Source of the DNA: Streptomyces sp. NRRL S-37
Lineage (GTDB): Bacteria > Actinomycetota > Actinomycetes > Streptomycetales > Streptomycetaceae
DNA: 64,000 bases
NCBI RefSeq assembly: GCF_000721605.1
Contig: NZ_JOIZ01000019.1
Coordinates: 186,001 to 250,000, forward strand
Direction: 5' to 3'
Under the pieces are notes generated by a model. The model saw only the letters and a list, made by a program, of their open reading frames with translations. It made no database searches and was not told the origin of the DNA. Both the position numbers and the translations under genes were made by a program. Position 1 is the first letter of the stretch. The number at the start of each line of letters is the position of its first letter. Positions 8,691-17,106 of the stretch are shown here, in pieces.

Positions 8691-9425
8691 TCACGCCAGA
8701 AAGCCCCGCAGCAGCGCCGCCGTCCCCGCGCAGTGCTCGCGCATCATCTCCCGCGCCCCGTCCGCGTCCCCCTCCAGCACCGCCTCGACCAGCGCCGCGT
8801 GCTGCCGCTGCGAGTGCTCCAGGTTGCGCACCAGCAGCGGGATGCAGTCCAGCAGGCCGTTCACCGTCGCCCGTACCGCCGCGTACTGCGCGGTCAGCGT
8901 CGGCGAGCCGCACAGCTCCGCCAGGGTGAGGTGGAACAGCGTGTCGAGGCGCCGGTAGTCGCCCAGCGGCGCGTCCCGCGTGCCGGACAGCGCCGCACGC
9001 AGCCGCGCCGCCCGCTCCTCCGTCAGCCCGTGCGCCGCGCACAGCCCCGCCGCGCCCACCTCCAGCACCTCCCGGAAACGCAGCACGTCCTCGATGTCGA
9101 CCCCGGCGATCCGCCGCCGCAGCTCCTCCTCCCCGGTGTCCGTCGGGCGGGGCAGCACGAACGTTCCGCCGTACCGGCCGCGCCGCGACTCCACCAGGCC
9201 CTGGTCCTGGAGCACCTTCAGCACCTCGCGCAGCGTCACCCGGCTGATCCCCAGCCGCTCCGCCAGCTCCCGCTCGGCCGGCAGCCGCTCCCCGGCCGCC
9301 ACCAGGCCCAGCCGCACCACCTGGAGGATCTGCTCCAGCGCCTCCTCGAAGCCGTTGCCCGCGCGGACCTGCCGCAGCACCGGTGCCAGGCGGTCCCCGA
9401 CCGCCCCGGCCGCGTCGTCCGGCAT
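8691..9425 (-). CDS. FadR-type GntR regulator (EutR-like)
   Basis: 244 residues from ATG 9425, with GGGAAGGGGG upstream; an earlier TTG at 9446 is possible. The winged HTH spans about 30-95 (ERLPAERELAERLGISRVTLREVLKVL) and an all-helical FCD ligand domain follows, with metal-type histidines (FHLTLAELCGS, HAALVEAVLEGD). It is divergent from the glnA4-like gene across about 117 bp. In S. coelicolor the regulator beside glnA4 has been reported to control ethanolamine utilisation; by position and family this is the likely counterpart. Confidence 0.88.
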   Translation of the reverse strand: MPDDAAGAVGDRLAPVLRQVRAGNGFEEALEQILQVVRLGLVAAGERLPAERELAERLGISRVTLREVLKVLQDQGLVESRRGRYGGTFVLPRPTDTGEEELRRRIAGVDIEDVLRFREVLEVGAAGLCAAHGLTEERAARLRAALSGTRDAPLGDYRRLDTLFHLTLAELCGSPTLTAQYAAVRATVNGLLDCIPLLVRNLEHSQRQHAALVEAVLEGDADGAREMMREHCAGTAALLRGFLA

Positions 9426-9542
9426 CCGGCCGCGCCCCCTTCCCAAGCAATGGTTCCCGGCAATACCTTAAGGCTCCTGGCTCGACCGAAGAAGGCCAGA
9501 AGAAGCTCGAAGAAGCCTGCAGAAGCCCGAGGAGGCCCTCCC

Positions 9543-10913
9543 GTGGCAGACCGCACACCCCCGCTCACCGCCGAGGAGCTGCACGCTCTCGTCGCCGGCG
9601 GTGAGATCGACACCGTCGTCCTGGCCTTCCCCGACATGCAGGGACGCCTCCAGGGCAAGCGGTTCGCCGCGCGCTTCTTCCTCGACGAGGTGCTCCGGCA
9701 CGGCGCCGAGGGCTGCAACTACCTGCTCGCCGTCGACGCCGACATGAACACCGTCGACGGCTACGCCATGTCCTCCTGGGAGACCGGTTACGGCGACTTC
9801 GCCATGTACCCCGACCTCGACACCTTGCGCCGGGTGCCGTGGAACGAGGGCACCGCCATGGTCGTCGCCGACCTCGCCTGGGCCGACGGCACCCCGGTCG
9901 TCGCCGCCCCCCGGCAGATACTGCGCCGCCAGCTGGACCGCCTCGCCGCCCTCGGCTACACCGCCCAGGTCGGCACCGAGCTGGAGTTCATCGTCTTCAA
10001 GGACACCTACGAGCAGGCATGGGACGCCGGCTACCGCGGCCTCACCCCCGCCAACCGGTACAACGTCGACTACTCGGTGCTCGGCACCGGCCGCGTCGAG
10101 CCCCTGCTGCGCCGCATCCGCAACGAGATGGCCGGCGCCGGACTCACCGTCGAGTCCGCCAAGGGCGAGTGCAACCCCGGCCAGCACGAGATCGCCTTCC
10201 GCTACGACGAGGCCCTGGTCACCTGCGACCAGCACGCCGTCTACAAGACCGGCGCCAAGGAGATCGCCGCCCAGGAGGGCGTCTCGCTCACCTTCATGGC
10301 CAAGTACAACGAGCGCGAGGGCAACTCCTGCCACATCCACCTCTCCCTCGCCGGCCTCGACGGCGAGACCGCCATGCCGGACTCCGCCGCGGTACCGGAC
10401 GCCATGTCCGAGGTCATGCGCCACTTCCTCGCCGGGCAGCTCGCCGCGCTCCGCGAGTTCTCCCTGCTGTACGCCCCGCACATCAACTCCTACAAGCGGT
10501 TCCAGCCCGGCTCCTTCGCCCCCACCGCCGTCGCCTGGGGCCACGACAACCGCACCTGCGCGCTGCGCGTGGTCGGCCACGGCCGCTCCCTGCGCTTCGA
10601 GAACCGGCTGCCCGGCGGCGACGTCAACCCGTACCTCGCCGTGGCCGGCATGGTCGCGGCCGGGCTGTACGGCATCGAGCGGAAACTGGAACTGCCCGAG
10701 CCCTGCCACGGCAACGCCTACACGGCCGGCTTCGCACATGTCCCCACCACCCTGCGCGAGGCCGCCGAGCTGTGGGAGAACAGCGCGATCGCCAAGGCGG
10801 CCTTCGGCGACGAGGTCGTCGCGCACTACCGCAACATGGCGCGCGTCGAGACCGACGCCTTCGACGCCGCGGTCACCGACTGGGAGCTGCGCCGCTCCTT
10901 CGAACGCATGTGA
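9543..10913 (+). CDS. glnA4: glutamine synthetase-like gamma-glutamylethanolamide synthetase (GlnA4 type)
   Basis: 456 residues from GTG 9543, preceded by GAGGAGG. The glutamine-synthetase fold is complete: glutamate-site segments NREGNSCHIHLS-type (here EREGNSCHIHLS), NSYKRFQPGSFAPTAVAWG, and the ATP/metal segment RFENRLPGGDVNPYLAVAG. The N-terminal region FPDMQGRLQGKR is typical of GlnA-like amine ligases rather than of nitrogen-assimilating GlnA. The S. coelicolor protein GlnA4 (SCO1613) ligates glutamate to ethanolamine using ATP; the neighbouring regulator, permease, two dehydrogenases and hydrolase match that locus. It is 7 nt upstream of the aldehyde dehydrogenase gene, forming an operon. 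Specificity is inferred by context. Confidence 0.85.
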   Translation: MADRTPPLTAEELHALVAGGEIDTVVLAFPDMQGRLQGKRFAARFFLDEVLRHGAEGCNYLLAVDADMNTVDGYAMSSWETGYGDFAMYPDLDTLRRVPWNEGTAMVVADLAWADGTPVVAAPRQILRRQLDRLAALGYTAQVGTELEFIVFKDTYEQAWDAGYRGLTPANRYNVDYSVLGTGRVEPLLRRIRNEMAGAGLTVESAKGECNPGQHEIAFRYDEALVTCDQHAVYKTGAKEIAAQEGVSLTFMAKYNEREGNSCHIHLSLAGLDGETAMPDSAAVPDAMSEVMRHFLAGQLAALREFSLLYAPHINSYKRFQPGSFAPTAVAWGHDNRTCALRVVGHGRSLRFENRLPGGDVNPYLAVAGMVAAGLYGIERKLELPEPCHGNAYTAGFAHVPTTLREAAELWENSAIAKAAFGDEVVAHYRNMARVETDAFDAAVTDWELRRSFERM

Positions 10914-10920
10914 GGCCCCC

Positions 10921-12297
10921 GTGTCCGACCAGCCCCCCGAGCTCCAGGTACGCAACCCCGCGACCGAGGAGGTCATCGCCACCGTCCCGGCCGCGACCCC
11001 CGCCGACGTCGACGCCGCCGTCGTACGCGCCGCCCGCGCGCAGACCGCGTGGGCCGCCCTCGCCCCCGCCGACCGGGCCCGGCTGCTGCGCCGGTTCGCC
11101 GCCGTCGTCGACGAGCACGTCGAGGAGCTGGCCCGGCTGGAGGTCCGCGAGGCCGGCCACACCCTCGGCAACGCCCGCTGGGAGGCCGGCAACGTCCGCG
11201 ACCTGCTCGACTACGCGGCCGGGGGAGTGGAACGCCTCACCGGTCGCCAGATCCCGGTCCCGGGCGGGGTGAACGTCACCTTCCTCGAACCGCTCGGCGT
11301 CGTCGGCGTCATCGCCCCCTGGAACTTCCCCCTGCCCATCGCGGCCTGGGGCACCGCGCCCGCCCTCGCCGCCGGCAACGCGGTGCTCCTCAAACCCGCC
11401 GAGGCCACCCCCCTCACCGCCCTGCGCCTCGCCGGGCTCGCCCTGGAGGCGGGCCTGCCCGACGGTCTGTTCCAGGTGCTCCCCGGACACGGCCCCGTCG
11501 CCGGGAACGCCCTCGTCGAACACCCCGGCGTCGCCAAGATCGTGTTCACCGGGTCGACCGCCGTCGGCAAGCAGGTGTGGACCAAGGGCGCCGCGCACCT
11601 CAAGCGGGTCACCCTGGAACTCGGCGGCAAGAGCCCCAACATCGTCTTCGCCGACGCCGACATGGAGGCCGCCGCGACCGCCGCCCCCATGTCCTTCCTC
11701 GACAACGCCGGGCAGGACTGCTGCGCCCGCACCCGCATCCTGGTCGAACGTTCCGTGCACGACCGCTTTGTGGAGCTGCTCGCCCCCGCGATCGAGGCCG
11801 TCCGCGTCGGCGACCCCGGCGGCGACGCGGACGTCGACATGGGCCCGCTGATCTCCCGCACCCAGCTCGACCGCGTCCGCTCCTACGTCCCCGACAGCCT
11901 CGACGGCATCCGAGGCAAGGCCCCCGAGGGCCCCGGCTACTGGTTCCCGCCCACCGTCCTCACCGGCGTCGGCCCGGACGACCGCGTCGCCGTCGAGGAG
12001 GTGTTCGGACCCGTCGCCGTCGTCCTCCCCTTCGACGACGAGGCCGACGCCGTACGCCTGGCCAACGCCACCGATTACGGACTCTCGGGCTCGATCTGGA
12101 CCCGGGACGTCGGCCGCGCCCTGCGCGTCTCCCGGGCGGTCCGTGCCGGGAACCTGTCCGTCAACTCCCACTCCAGCGTGCGCTACTGGACCCCCTTCGG
12201 CGGGTTCAAGCAGTCCGGCGTCGGCCGCGAGCTCGGCCCGGACGCGCTGGCCGCCTTCACCGAGACCAAGAACGTCTTCATCAGCACGGAGGCCTGA
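10921..12297 (+). CDS. NAD(P)-dependent aldehyde dehydrogenase
   Basis: 458 residues from GTG 10921. The ALDH signature elements are present: PWNFPLPIAAWG, KPAEATPLTALRL, FTGSTAVGKQV, catalytic-base glutamate in LELGGKSPN and catalytic cysteine in AGQDCCARTRILV. PFGGFKQSGVGRELG closes the C-terminal domain. As second gene of the glnA4-like operon it would oxidise the gamma-glutamylated aldehyde to an acid, analogous to PuuC in putrescine degradation. It is slightly short for the family (about 480-500), with a compact region before the ISRTQLDRV segment but no missing catalytic residue. Confidence 0.92.
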   Translation: MSDQPPELQVRNPATEEVIATVPAATPADVDAAVVRAARAQTAWAALAPADRARLLRRFAAVVDEHVEELARLEVREAGHTLGNARWEAGNVRDLLDYAAGGVERLTGRQIPVPGGVNVTFLEPLGVVGVIAPWNFPLPIAAWGTAPALAAGNAVLLKPAEATPLTALRLAGLALEAGLPDGLFQVLPGHGPVAGNALVEHPGVAKIVFTGSTAVGKQVWTKGAAHLKRVTLELGGKSPNIVFADADMEAAATAAPMSFLDNAGQDCCARTRILVERSVHDRFVELLAPAIEAVRVGDPGGDADVDMGPLISRTQLDRVRSYVPDSLDGIRGKAPEGPGYWFPPTVLTGVGPDDRVAVEEVFGPVAVVLPFDDEADAVRLANATDYGLSGSIWTRDVGRALRVSRAVRAGNLSVNSHSSVRYWTPFGGFKQSGVGRELGPDALAAFTETKNVFISTEA

Positions 12298-12303
12298 GGG
12301 CAC

Positions 12304-13086
12304 ATGAGCGAAGAGAACATCTGCCGCCGACTGGTCGGCCGCACCGCCGTCGTCACCGGAGCCGGCAGCGGCATCGGCCTCGCCGCCGCCCGTCGGCTCG
12401 CCTCCGAGGGCGCGCACGTCGTCTGCGGGGACGTGGACGAGACACGCGGCAAGGCCGCCGCCGAGGAGACCGGCGGCATCTTCGTGAACGTCGACGTCAC
12501 CGACCCCGAGCAGGTCGAGGCGTTGTTCAAGACCGCGTACGACACCTACGGCAGCGTCGATGTCGCCTTCAACAACGCCGGGATCTCCCCGCCCGACGAC
12601 GACTCCATCCTGGAGACCGGGCTGGACGCCTGGAAACGGGTCCAGGAGGTCAACCTCACCTCCGTCTACCTGTGCTGCAAGGCCGCCCTCCCCTACATGC
12701 GGCGCCAGGGCAGGGGCTCCATCATCAACACCGCGTCCTTCGTGGCCCGGATGGGCGCGGCCACCTCACAGATCTCGTACACGGCCTCCAAGGGCGGCGT
12801 CCTCGCCATGTCCCGCGAACTCGGCGTGCAGTTCGCCCGCGAGGGCATCCGGGTCAACGCCCTGTGCCCCGGCCCGGTCAACACCCCGCTCCTCCAGGAG
12901 CTGTTCGCCAAGGACCCCGAGCGCGCCGCCCGCCGCCTGGTGCACATCCCGCTCGGCCGGTTCGCCGAGGCCGACGAGATCGCCGCCGCCGTCGCCTTCC
13001 TGGCCAGCGACGACTCCTCCTTCGTCAACGCCACCGACTTCCTCGTGGACGGCGGGATCTCGGGGGCGTACGTCACCCCCCTGTAG
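12304..13086 (+). CDS. short-chain dehydrogenase/reductase
   Basis: 260 residues, ATG 12304, six nt after the aldehyde dehydrogenase stop. Rossmann cofactor motif TGAGSGIGLAAARRLA near residue 19, NNAGISPPDD, and the catalytic Ser-Tyr-Lys group in ISYTASKGG; C-terminal NATDFLVDGGISGAYV is the usual tetramer interface. As third gene of the operon it could perform the alcohol-to-aldehyde oxidation of gamma-glutamylethanolamide that must precede the aldehyde dehydrogenase step; unlike putrescine, ethanolamine carries a hydroxyl so a dehydrogenase is expected. That assignment is inference. Confidence 0.9.
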   Translation: MSEENICRRLVGRTAVVTGAGSGIGLAAARRLASEGAHVVCGDVDETRGKAAAEETGGIFVNVDVTDPEQVEALFKTAYDTYGSVDVAFNNAGISPPDDDSILETGLDAWKRVQEVNLTSVYLCCKAALPYMRRQGRGSIINTASFVARMGAATSQISYTASKGGVLAMSRELGVQFAREGIRVNALCPGPVNTPLLQELFAKDPERAARRLVHIPLGRFAEADEIAAAVAFLASDDSSFVNATDFLVDGGISGAYVTPL

Positions 13087-13108
13087 CCCTCGTCGTTACA
13101 GTGCCCGG

Positions 13109-14008
13109 ATGAGCATGACGCCCCCGCCCGGCTGGTACCGCGACCCGCACGCACCGCACCTGGAACGCTGGTGGGACGGCACGGCCTGGACCGAGCACCG
13201 GGGCACGCCCGGCGCCCCCGCCGCGCCGCCGGCTCCGTCCGCCGGCGGCACCGGCCGCACGAAGGCGGTCGCGCTCACCACCGCCGGGGCCGTGCTGGCC
13301 GCGGTGGTCGTCACCGGCGTGGTGCTCCTCGGCGGGGACGACGGCGACCCGCAGACGCGCACCGGCCCGACGGCCGGCACGTCCGCCCCCGGGTCCCCGT
13401 CGCCGTCACCGTCCGCGTCCGAGCCGCCCGCCGGGGACCCGGACGTGGTCGAGGACCAGCTCAACGGGATCACCTTCCCGCTCCTCGACGGCTGGGTCCG
13501 GCCCGAGAACGTGACCCAGGACGACGTCGTCATGACCACCGACGGCACCCACGACTGCCCCGGCGAGGGCAGCCTCTGCCGGCACGGCCTCGTCGTCTCC
13601 CGCACCGTCACCGAGAACGACGAGACCTCGCCCCGGGCGCTCGCCGAGGAGGACATCTCCGACGCGGCCGACGCGGCCTTCGACAAGGACGCCCTCGGCC
13701 GGCGCCCCTACGGCGGACTGGAGTCCCACGAGGTCGTGAAGTCCGGCCCGGTCGCGGTGGCGGGCCGCGCCGGCTACCTCGTGCGGTGGCGCGTCACCAC
13801 CGTCAAGGGGCCCGGCGGCTATGTGCAGTCACTGGTGTTCCCCTCCAGCGTCGGCACCGGCTCCCCGGTCCTCGTCCGCTACGTCTTCGAGGCCGGACAG
13901 GACGGCCCGCCCCTCGCCGGCATGGACCGCATCACCGAGGGCATCCGCTCGGTCACCGACACGGCCTCCGGCGGCGGCGTCGGCAGCAGCATCGGCCCGG
14001 CGGACTGA
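13109..14008 (+). CDS. DUF2510 membrane-anchored protein of unknown function
   Basis: 299 residues from ATG 13109. The start PPPGWYRDPHAPHLERWWDGTAWTEH is the tryptophan-rich DUF2510 motif found at the cytoplasmic N-terminus of many actinobacterial membrane proteins. One transmembrane helix at about 52-72 (VALTTAGAVLAAVVVTGVVLL) is followed by a Ser/Pro/Thr-rich linker and an extracellular domain of about 190 residues with one cysteine pair (HDCPGEGSLC). It starts 22 nt after the SDR gene on the same strand but has no obvious link to amine metabolism. No enzymatic motif was recognised. Confidence 0.85.
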   Translation: MSMTPPPGWYRDPHAPHLERWWDGTAWTEHRGTPGAPAAPPAPSAGGTGRTKAVALTTAGAVLAAVVVTGVVLLGGDDGDPQTRTGPTAGTSAPGSPSPSPSASEPPAGDPDVVEDQLNGITFPLLDGWVRPENVTQDDVVMTTDGTHDCPGEGSLCRHGLVVSRTVTENDETSPRALAEEDISDAADAAFDKDALGRRPYGGLESHEVVKSGPVAVAGRAGYLVRWRVTTVKGPGGYVQSLVFPSSVGTGSPVLVRYVFEAGQDGPPLAGMDRITEGIRSVTDTASGGGVGSSIGPAD

Positions 14009-14012
14009 GGCG

Positions 14013-15215
14013 TCACAGGAACGTGTGACCCTCACCCCGGTACGTCGGCACGGTGGCCGTCACCGCACCGCCCTCCACCAGGTGCAGCGCGTCGAACCGT
14101 TCGCACAGCTCGCCCGCCTTGGCGTGCCGGAACCACACCGTGTCGCCGATCAGCAGGTCGTCGGCGGGCGAGCCCAGCAGCGGCGTCTGCACCTCGCCCG
14201 GCCCCTCCTGCGGGTCGTACCGCAGCCCCTCCGGCAGATACGGCACCGGCAGCCGGTCCGCGCCGGCCGCGCCCGACGCCGGATAGCCCCCGCCCAGCAC
14301 CGTCACCACGCCGACACCGGGCCGCCGTACGACGGGCAGGGCGAACAGGGCCGCCGGACGCCCGCTGAACGACGTGTAGTTGTCGAACAAACGCGGCACG
14401 TACAGCCCCGAACCGGCCGCGATCTCGGTGACCGCGTCCTCCGCGGCGGTGTGCTGCACACTGCCCGTGCCACCGCCGTTGACGAACTCCAGATCCGGTA
14501 CGACCTCCCGCACCGCCCGCACCACCGCGGCCCGCCGCTCGGCGAGTTCACGGCGCGCGACGGCCTGCATCAGCCGCACCGCCCGCGACCGCAGCGGCCG
14601 CCCGGCCACCGCGTCGCCGACACCGGCCACATGACCCTCGTACGCCATGATCCCGACGAGTGCGAACCCGGGGCGCCGGGCCACCGCGCGCGCGAACTCG
14701 GCGACCCGGTCGGGGGAGTGCAGCGGGGAACGCCGGGCGCCGATCCGTACCCGCCCGCCGAGCAGCTTCAGGGACGTGTCCAGCTCCAGGCAGACGCGCA
14801 CCACTTCACCGCCGCCCGCGCGGGAGGCGTCGATCAGGTCGAGCTGCGCCGGATCGTCGACCATGACCGTGACGGCGGCGGCGAGCTTGGGATCGGCGGC
14901 GAGCTCGGCGTAGCGGGCGCGGTCGGCGGAGGGGTAGGCCAGCAGGACGTCGTCGAAACCGGAGCGGGCCAGCCACAGGGACTCGGCGAGGGTGAACGAC
15001 ATGACGCCCGCGAAACCGTCCCGCGCCAGGGCCCGTTCGAGCAGCGCGCGGCAGCGTACGGACTTGCTCGCGACCCGGACCGGCTTCCCGCCGGCCCTGC
15101 GGAGCAGATCCTCCGCGTTGGCGTCGAAGGCCTCCAGGTCCACGATCGCGAAGGGGGCGTCGAGGTGGGCGGTGGCCCGGTCGTAACGGGCCCGGTCGGC
15201 GGCGCGCGCAGTCAT
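14013..15215 (-). CDS. PLP-dependent amino acid deaminase/aldolase (D-threonine aldolase-like, fold III)
   Basis: 400 residues from ATG 15215. An alanine racemase-type N-terminal barrel is visible: FAIVDLEAFDANAEDLLRR, the PLP lysine in RVASKSVRCR, later IMAYEGHVAGVGD and NGGGTGSVQHT. The C-terminal D-serine dehydratase-like domain ends with GDTVWFRHAKAGELCERFD, with His/Cys metal-type residues. Relatives cleave or deaminate D-beta-hydroxy amino acids. It converges on the DUF2510 gene with only 4 nt between the stops and is divergent from the repeat-bearing membrane protein. The precise substrate is not predictable. Confidence 0.85.
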   Translation of the reverse strand: MTARAADRARYDRATAHLDAPFAIVDLEAFDANAEDLLRRAGGKPVRVASKSVRCRALLERALARDGFAGVMSFTLAESLWLARSGFDDVLLAYPSADRARYAELAADPKLAAAVTVMVDDPAQLDLIDASRAGGGEVVRVCLELDTSLKLLGGRVRIGARRSPLHSPDRVAEFARAVARRPGFALVGIMAYEGHVAGVGDAVAGRPLRSRAVRLMQAVARRELAERRAAVVRAVREVVPDLEFVNGGGTGSVQHTAAEDAVTEIAAGSGLYVPRLFDNYTSFSGRPAALFALPVVRRPGVGVVTVLGGGYPASGAAGADRLPVPYLPEGLRYDPQEGPGEVQTPLLGSPADDLLIGDTVWFRHAKAGELCERFDALHLVEGGAVTATVPTYRGEGHTFL

Positions 15216-15446
15216 GAGCGCAGCCTGCCAGACGTGATTACCGCACGGTAGGGGATGTTCCGGGCAGATGCCGCGGCCGTGCGGACTGGTTCCCGTTCGA
15301 CGCGGACCACGCCGTAGAGTGACGCGCACGCACGACGGCGGAGCGGCGCCGGACGGAGGTCCGGGCCGGGATGACGCGTCGTCCGTGCGGGTATCTCTAC
15401 CCGGGACGAGTCCGTTGCCGGGCGGGCACGACGGAACGGGGGGTGC

Positions 15447-15830
15447 ATGAGCACGGAAGCGCGCCGCGCCTCCCACCCCCCGCGCCCCACCGTCCCCCCG
15501 CGCCCCGCACACCCACCGAGGCCGACGGAACAGCCGGAAACCCCCACCACCCCCCGCGGCAGCACCTCGGGCGGCTCCGGCCCCTTCGCCCCCCGTGAAC
15601 CCGCGCGTCCGTCGGCGGAGGATTCCGCCCGTACGGAGGCCGATGGCGGGGCTGGTCCTCGTGGGCGGACCTCGGGCGGCTCCGGTCTCTTCGGCCCCCG
15701 TGAACCCGCGCGTCCGTCGGCGGAGGATTCCGCCCGTACGGAGGCCGATGGCGGGGCTGGTCCTCGTGGGCGGACCTCGGGCGGCTCGTGGGCGTACTTC
15801 CGGTGGTTCCGGTGTGTTGGGGTCCCGTGA
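15447..15830 (+). CDS. proline-rich N-terminal piece of the following membrane protein, out of frame with it
   Basis: 127 codons from ATG 15447 (weak GGGGGG upstream) to TGA 15828-15830. The composition is Pro/Arg/Thr rich and disordered, and two 35-residue repeats (SGGSGLFGPREPARPSAEDS...) are read in this frame. After base 15787 the coherent repeat sequence continues in the +1 frame of the next entry, and this frame runs out shortly after. It therefore looks like the true N-terminus of that protein, disconnected by a repeat-junction frameshift (or by an assembly error in the repeat). Confidence 0.45.
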   Translation: MSTEARRASHPPRPTVPPRPAHPPRPTEQPETPTTPRGSTSGGSGPFAPREPARPSAEDSARTEADGGAGPRGRTSGGSGLFGPREPARPSAEDSARTEADGGAGPRGRTSGGSWAYFRWFRCVGVP

Positions 15831-15838
15831 CACCGTGC
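15573..15838 (+). repeat. 105-bp tandem repeat, two units plus a partial third in a shifted frame
   Basis: Units start near 15555-15573 and 15660-15678 with a 105-bp period (35 codons), nearly identical (for example CGTCGGCGGAGGATTCCGCC at 15610 and 15715). A diverged third unit begins at 15787, 22 bp after the second unit's equivalent position at 15765; 22 is not a multiple of three, so the frame changes there. Confidence 0.85.
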
Positions 15839-17106
15839 GCCCGCCGGCCGGGAGGGTCGGTCCGCCGCGTTCTCCGGGTCCCGGTGACGGTACGGGCCCC
15901 GTCGCACCCCCGCCCCCGCGTGCCTCCGCCCGTTTCCCCGACACGCCGCCGACCGCCGGCCGGGGGACACGGGCCCCGGGCGGCTCGCCCTCCGTACCGC
16001 CGCAGCCCACCGCGCGTGGCACGGCCACCCCTCCCGAAACCCCGTCGGAGACCACCACCCGCCTGCGCGTCGTGCGGCCCGCGTCACCGGGCACGCCCCC
16101 GGCGTCCGACACGCGGCCGGGCGCCGGTCAGGAGCGCCGCCCCGGAGTGAACCCCGCGTCCGGCGCCGACGGCGCGAGCCGTTCCGGGGCGTACGCGCCG
16201 GCCGACGCGGGCCCGGCGGACGGGCCCGATCCCGCGCTCTCCTGGAGCGCCCCCATGGTGCCGGGCGGTACGCCCGGAGCGGGGCGGCCCGTGGTGTCGT
16301 TCGGGGAGCCCGAGGGATACGACGAGGGCGCGCGGTCCCGGCCGCTCGGGCGGCGGGGGCGGTCGCAGGCCGTCGCGGCCGCCGCCTGTCTCGTCCTCGG
16401 GACCGGACTCATCGGCGGTGCCGTCACCGGAAGCTGGCTCGCCGGGGACCCCGACGGGCCGGGCGCCCGGACCGGCTTCGCCGCCGCCCAGGACCTGTGG
16501 CACAGCATCCCGGTCGACCAGCTGTTCCCGCCCACCCTCCAGGGCGAGGGCGCGGGCCCCGGCGGCGCCGACCGGACCTGGACCCGTATCGCCGTGGCCC
16601 CCGACAGCGGCTGCGAGGACGCCTTCGACGCCCTCCTGCACAAGGTCCTCGCCCCCGTCGGCTGCGAGCGCCTGCTGCGCGCCACCTACACCGACGCCAC
16701 CCAGAGCCATGTCACCACCGTCGGCCTGCTGTTCACCGAGACCGACGCCGCCGCCATGACCTCCCTCGCCCGCCGCTTCGACAAGGAACGCCTGGACCGC
16801 CGTACCGACCTCATGCCCCTGCCGTACGCCGCGCAGGGCACCGCCGCCGCCGGGTTCGGTGCCGCACAGCGCGCCACCTGGACGGTCTCCGTCCTCACGG
16901 ACGCCCCCGTCGTCGTCTACGCCGTCTCCGGCTGGGCCGACGGCCGCACCGTCGACACCCCGCAACCCGCCGAGGACGCCATGCGGTCCGGAGCCACCAC
17001 CGCCCCCGCCCAGGCAGGCCTCGGCCACGAGACCCAGGGCCTCGCCGACCGCGTCGAACGCGGCCTGCGCAAGAAGGCCGGCACCGTCACGGAGCAGCCG
17101 TCATGA
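15595..17106 (+). CDS. single-pass membrane protein with disordered N-terminus, partner of mycosin-like protease
   Basis: Frame open 15595-17106; the real start is uncertain (GTG 15595, GTG 15814, or ATG 15447 through a frameshift). From about 15787 the codon usage is clearly coding. The protein has a long Pro/Thr/Arg-rich cytoplasmic part, a membrane helix (AVAAAACLVLGTGLIGGAVTG, about bases 16372-16435) and an extracytoplasmic domain of about 215 residues including PVDQLFPPTLQGEG and two cysteines (DSGCEDAF, PVGCERLLR). It overlaps the mycosin gene by 4 nt (ATGA), so the two are coupled. This pair, a repeat-rich membrane protein and a membrane-anchored subtilase, recalls type VII secretion accessory genes, but no ESX core gene is nearby. 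Function unknown. Confidence 0.75.
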   Translation: MNPRVRRRRIPPVRRPMAGLVLVGGPRAAPVSSAPVNPRVRRRRIPPVRRPMAGLVLVGGPRAARGRTSGGSGVLGSRDTVRPPAGRVGPPRSPGPGDGTGPVAPPPPRASARFPDTPPTAGRGTRAPGGSPSVPPQPTARGTATPPETPSETTTRLRVVRPASPGTPPASDTRPGAGQERRPGVNPASGADGASRSGAYAPADAGPADGPDPALSWSAPMVPGGTPGAGRPVVSFGEPEGYDEGARSRPLGRRGRSQAVAAAACLVLGTGLIGGAVTGSWLAGDPDGPGARTGFAAAQDLWHSIPVDQLFPPTLQGEGAGPGGADRTWTRIAVAPDSGCEDAFDALLHKVLAPVGCERLLRATYTDATQSHVTTVGLLFTETDAAAMTSLARRFDKERLDRRTDLMPLPYAAQGTAAAGFGAAQRATWTVSVLTDAPVVVYAVSGWADGRTVDTPQPAEDAMRSGATTAPAQAGLGHETQGLADRVERGLRKKAGTVTEQPS

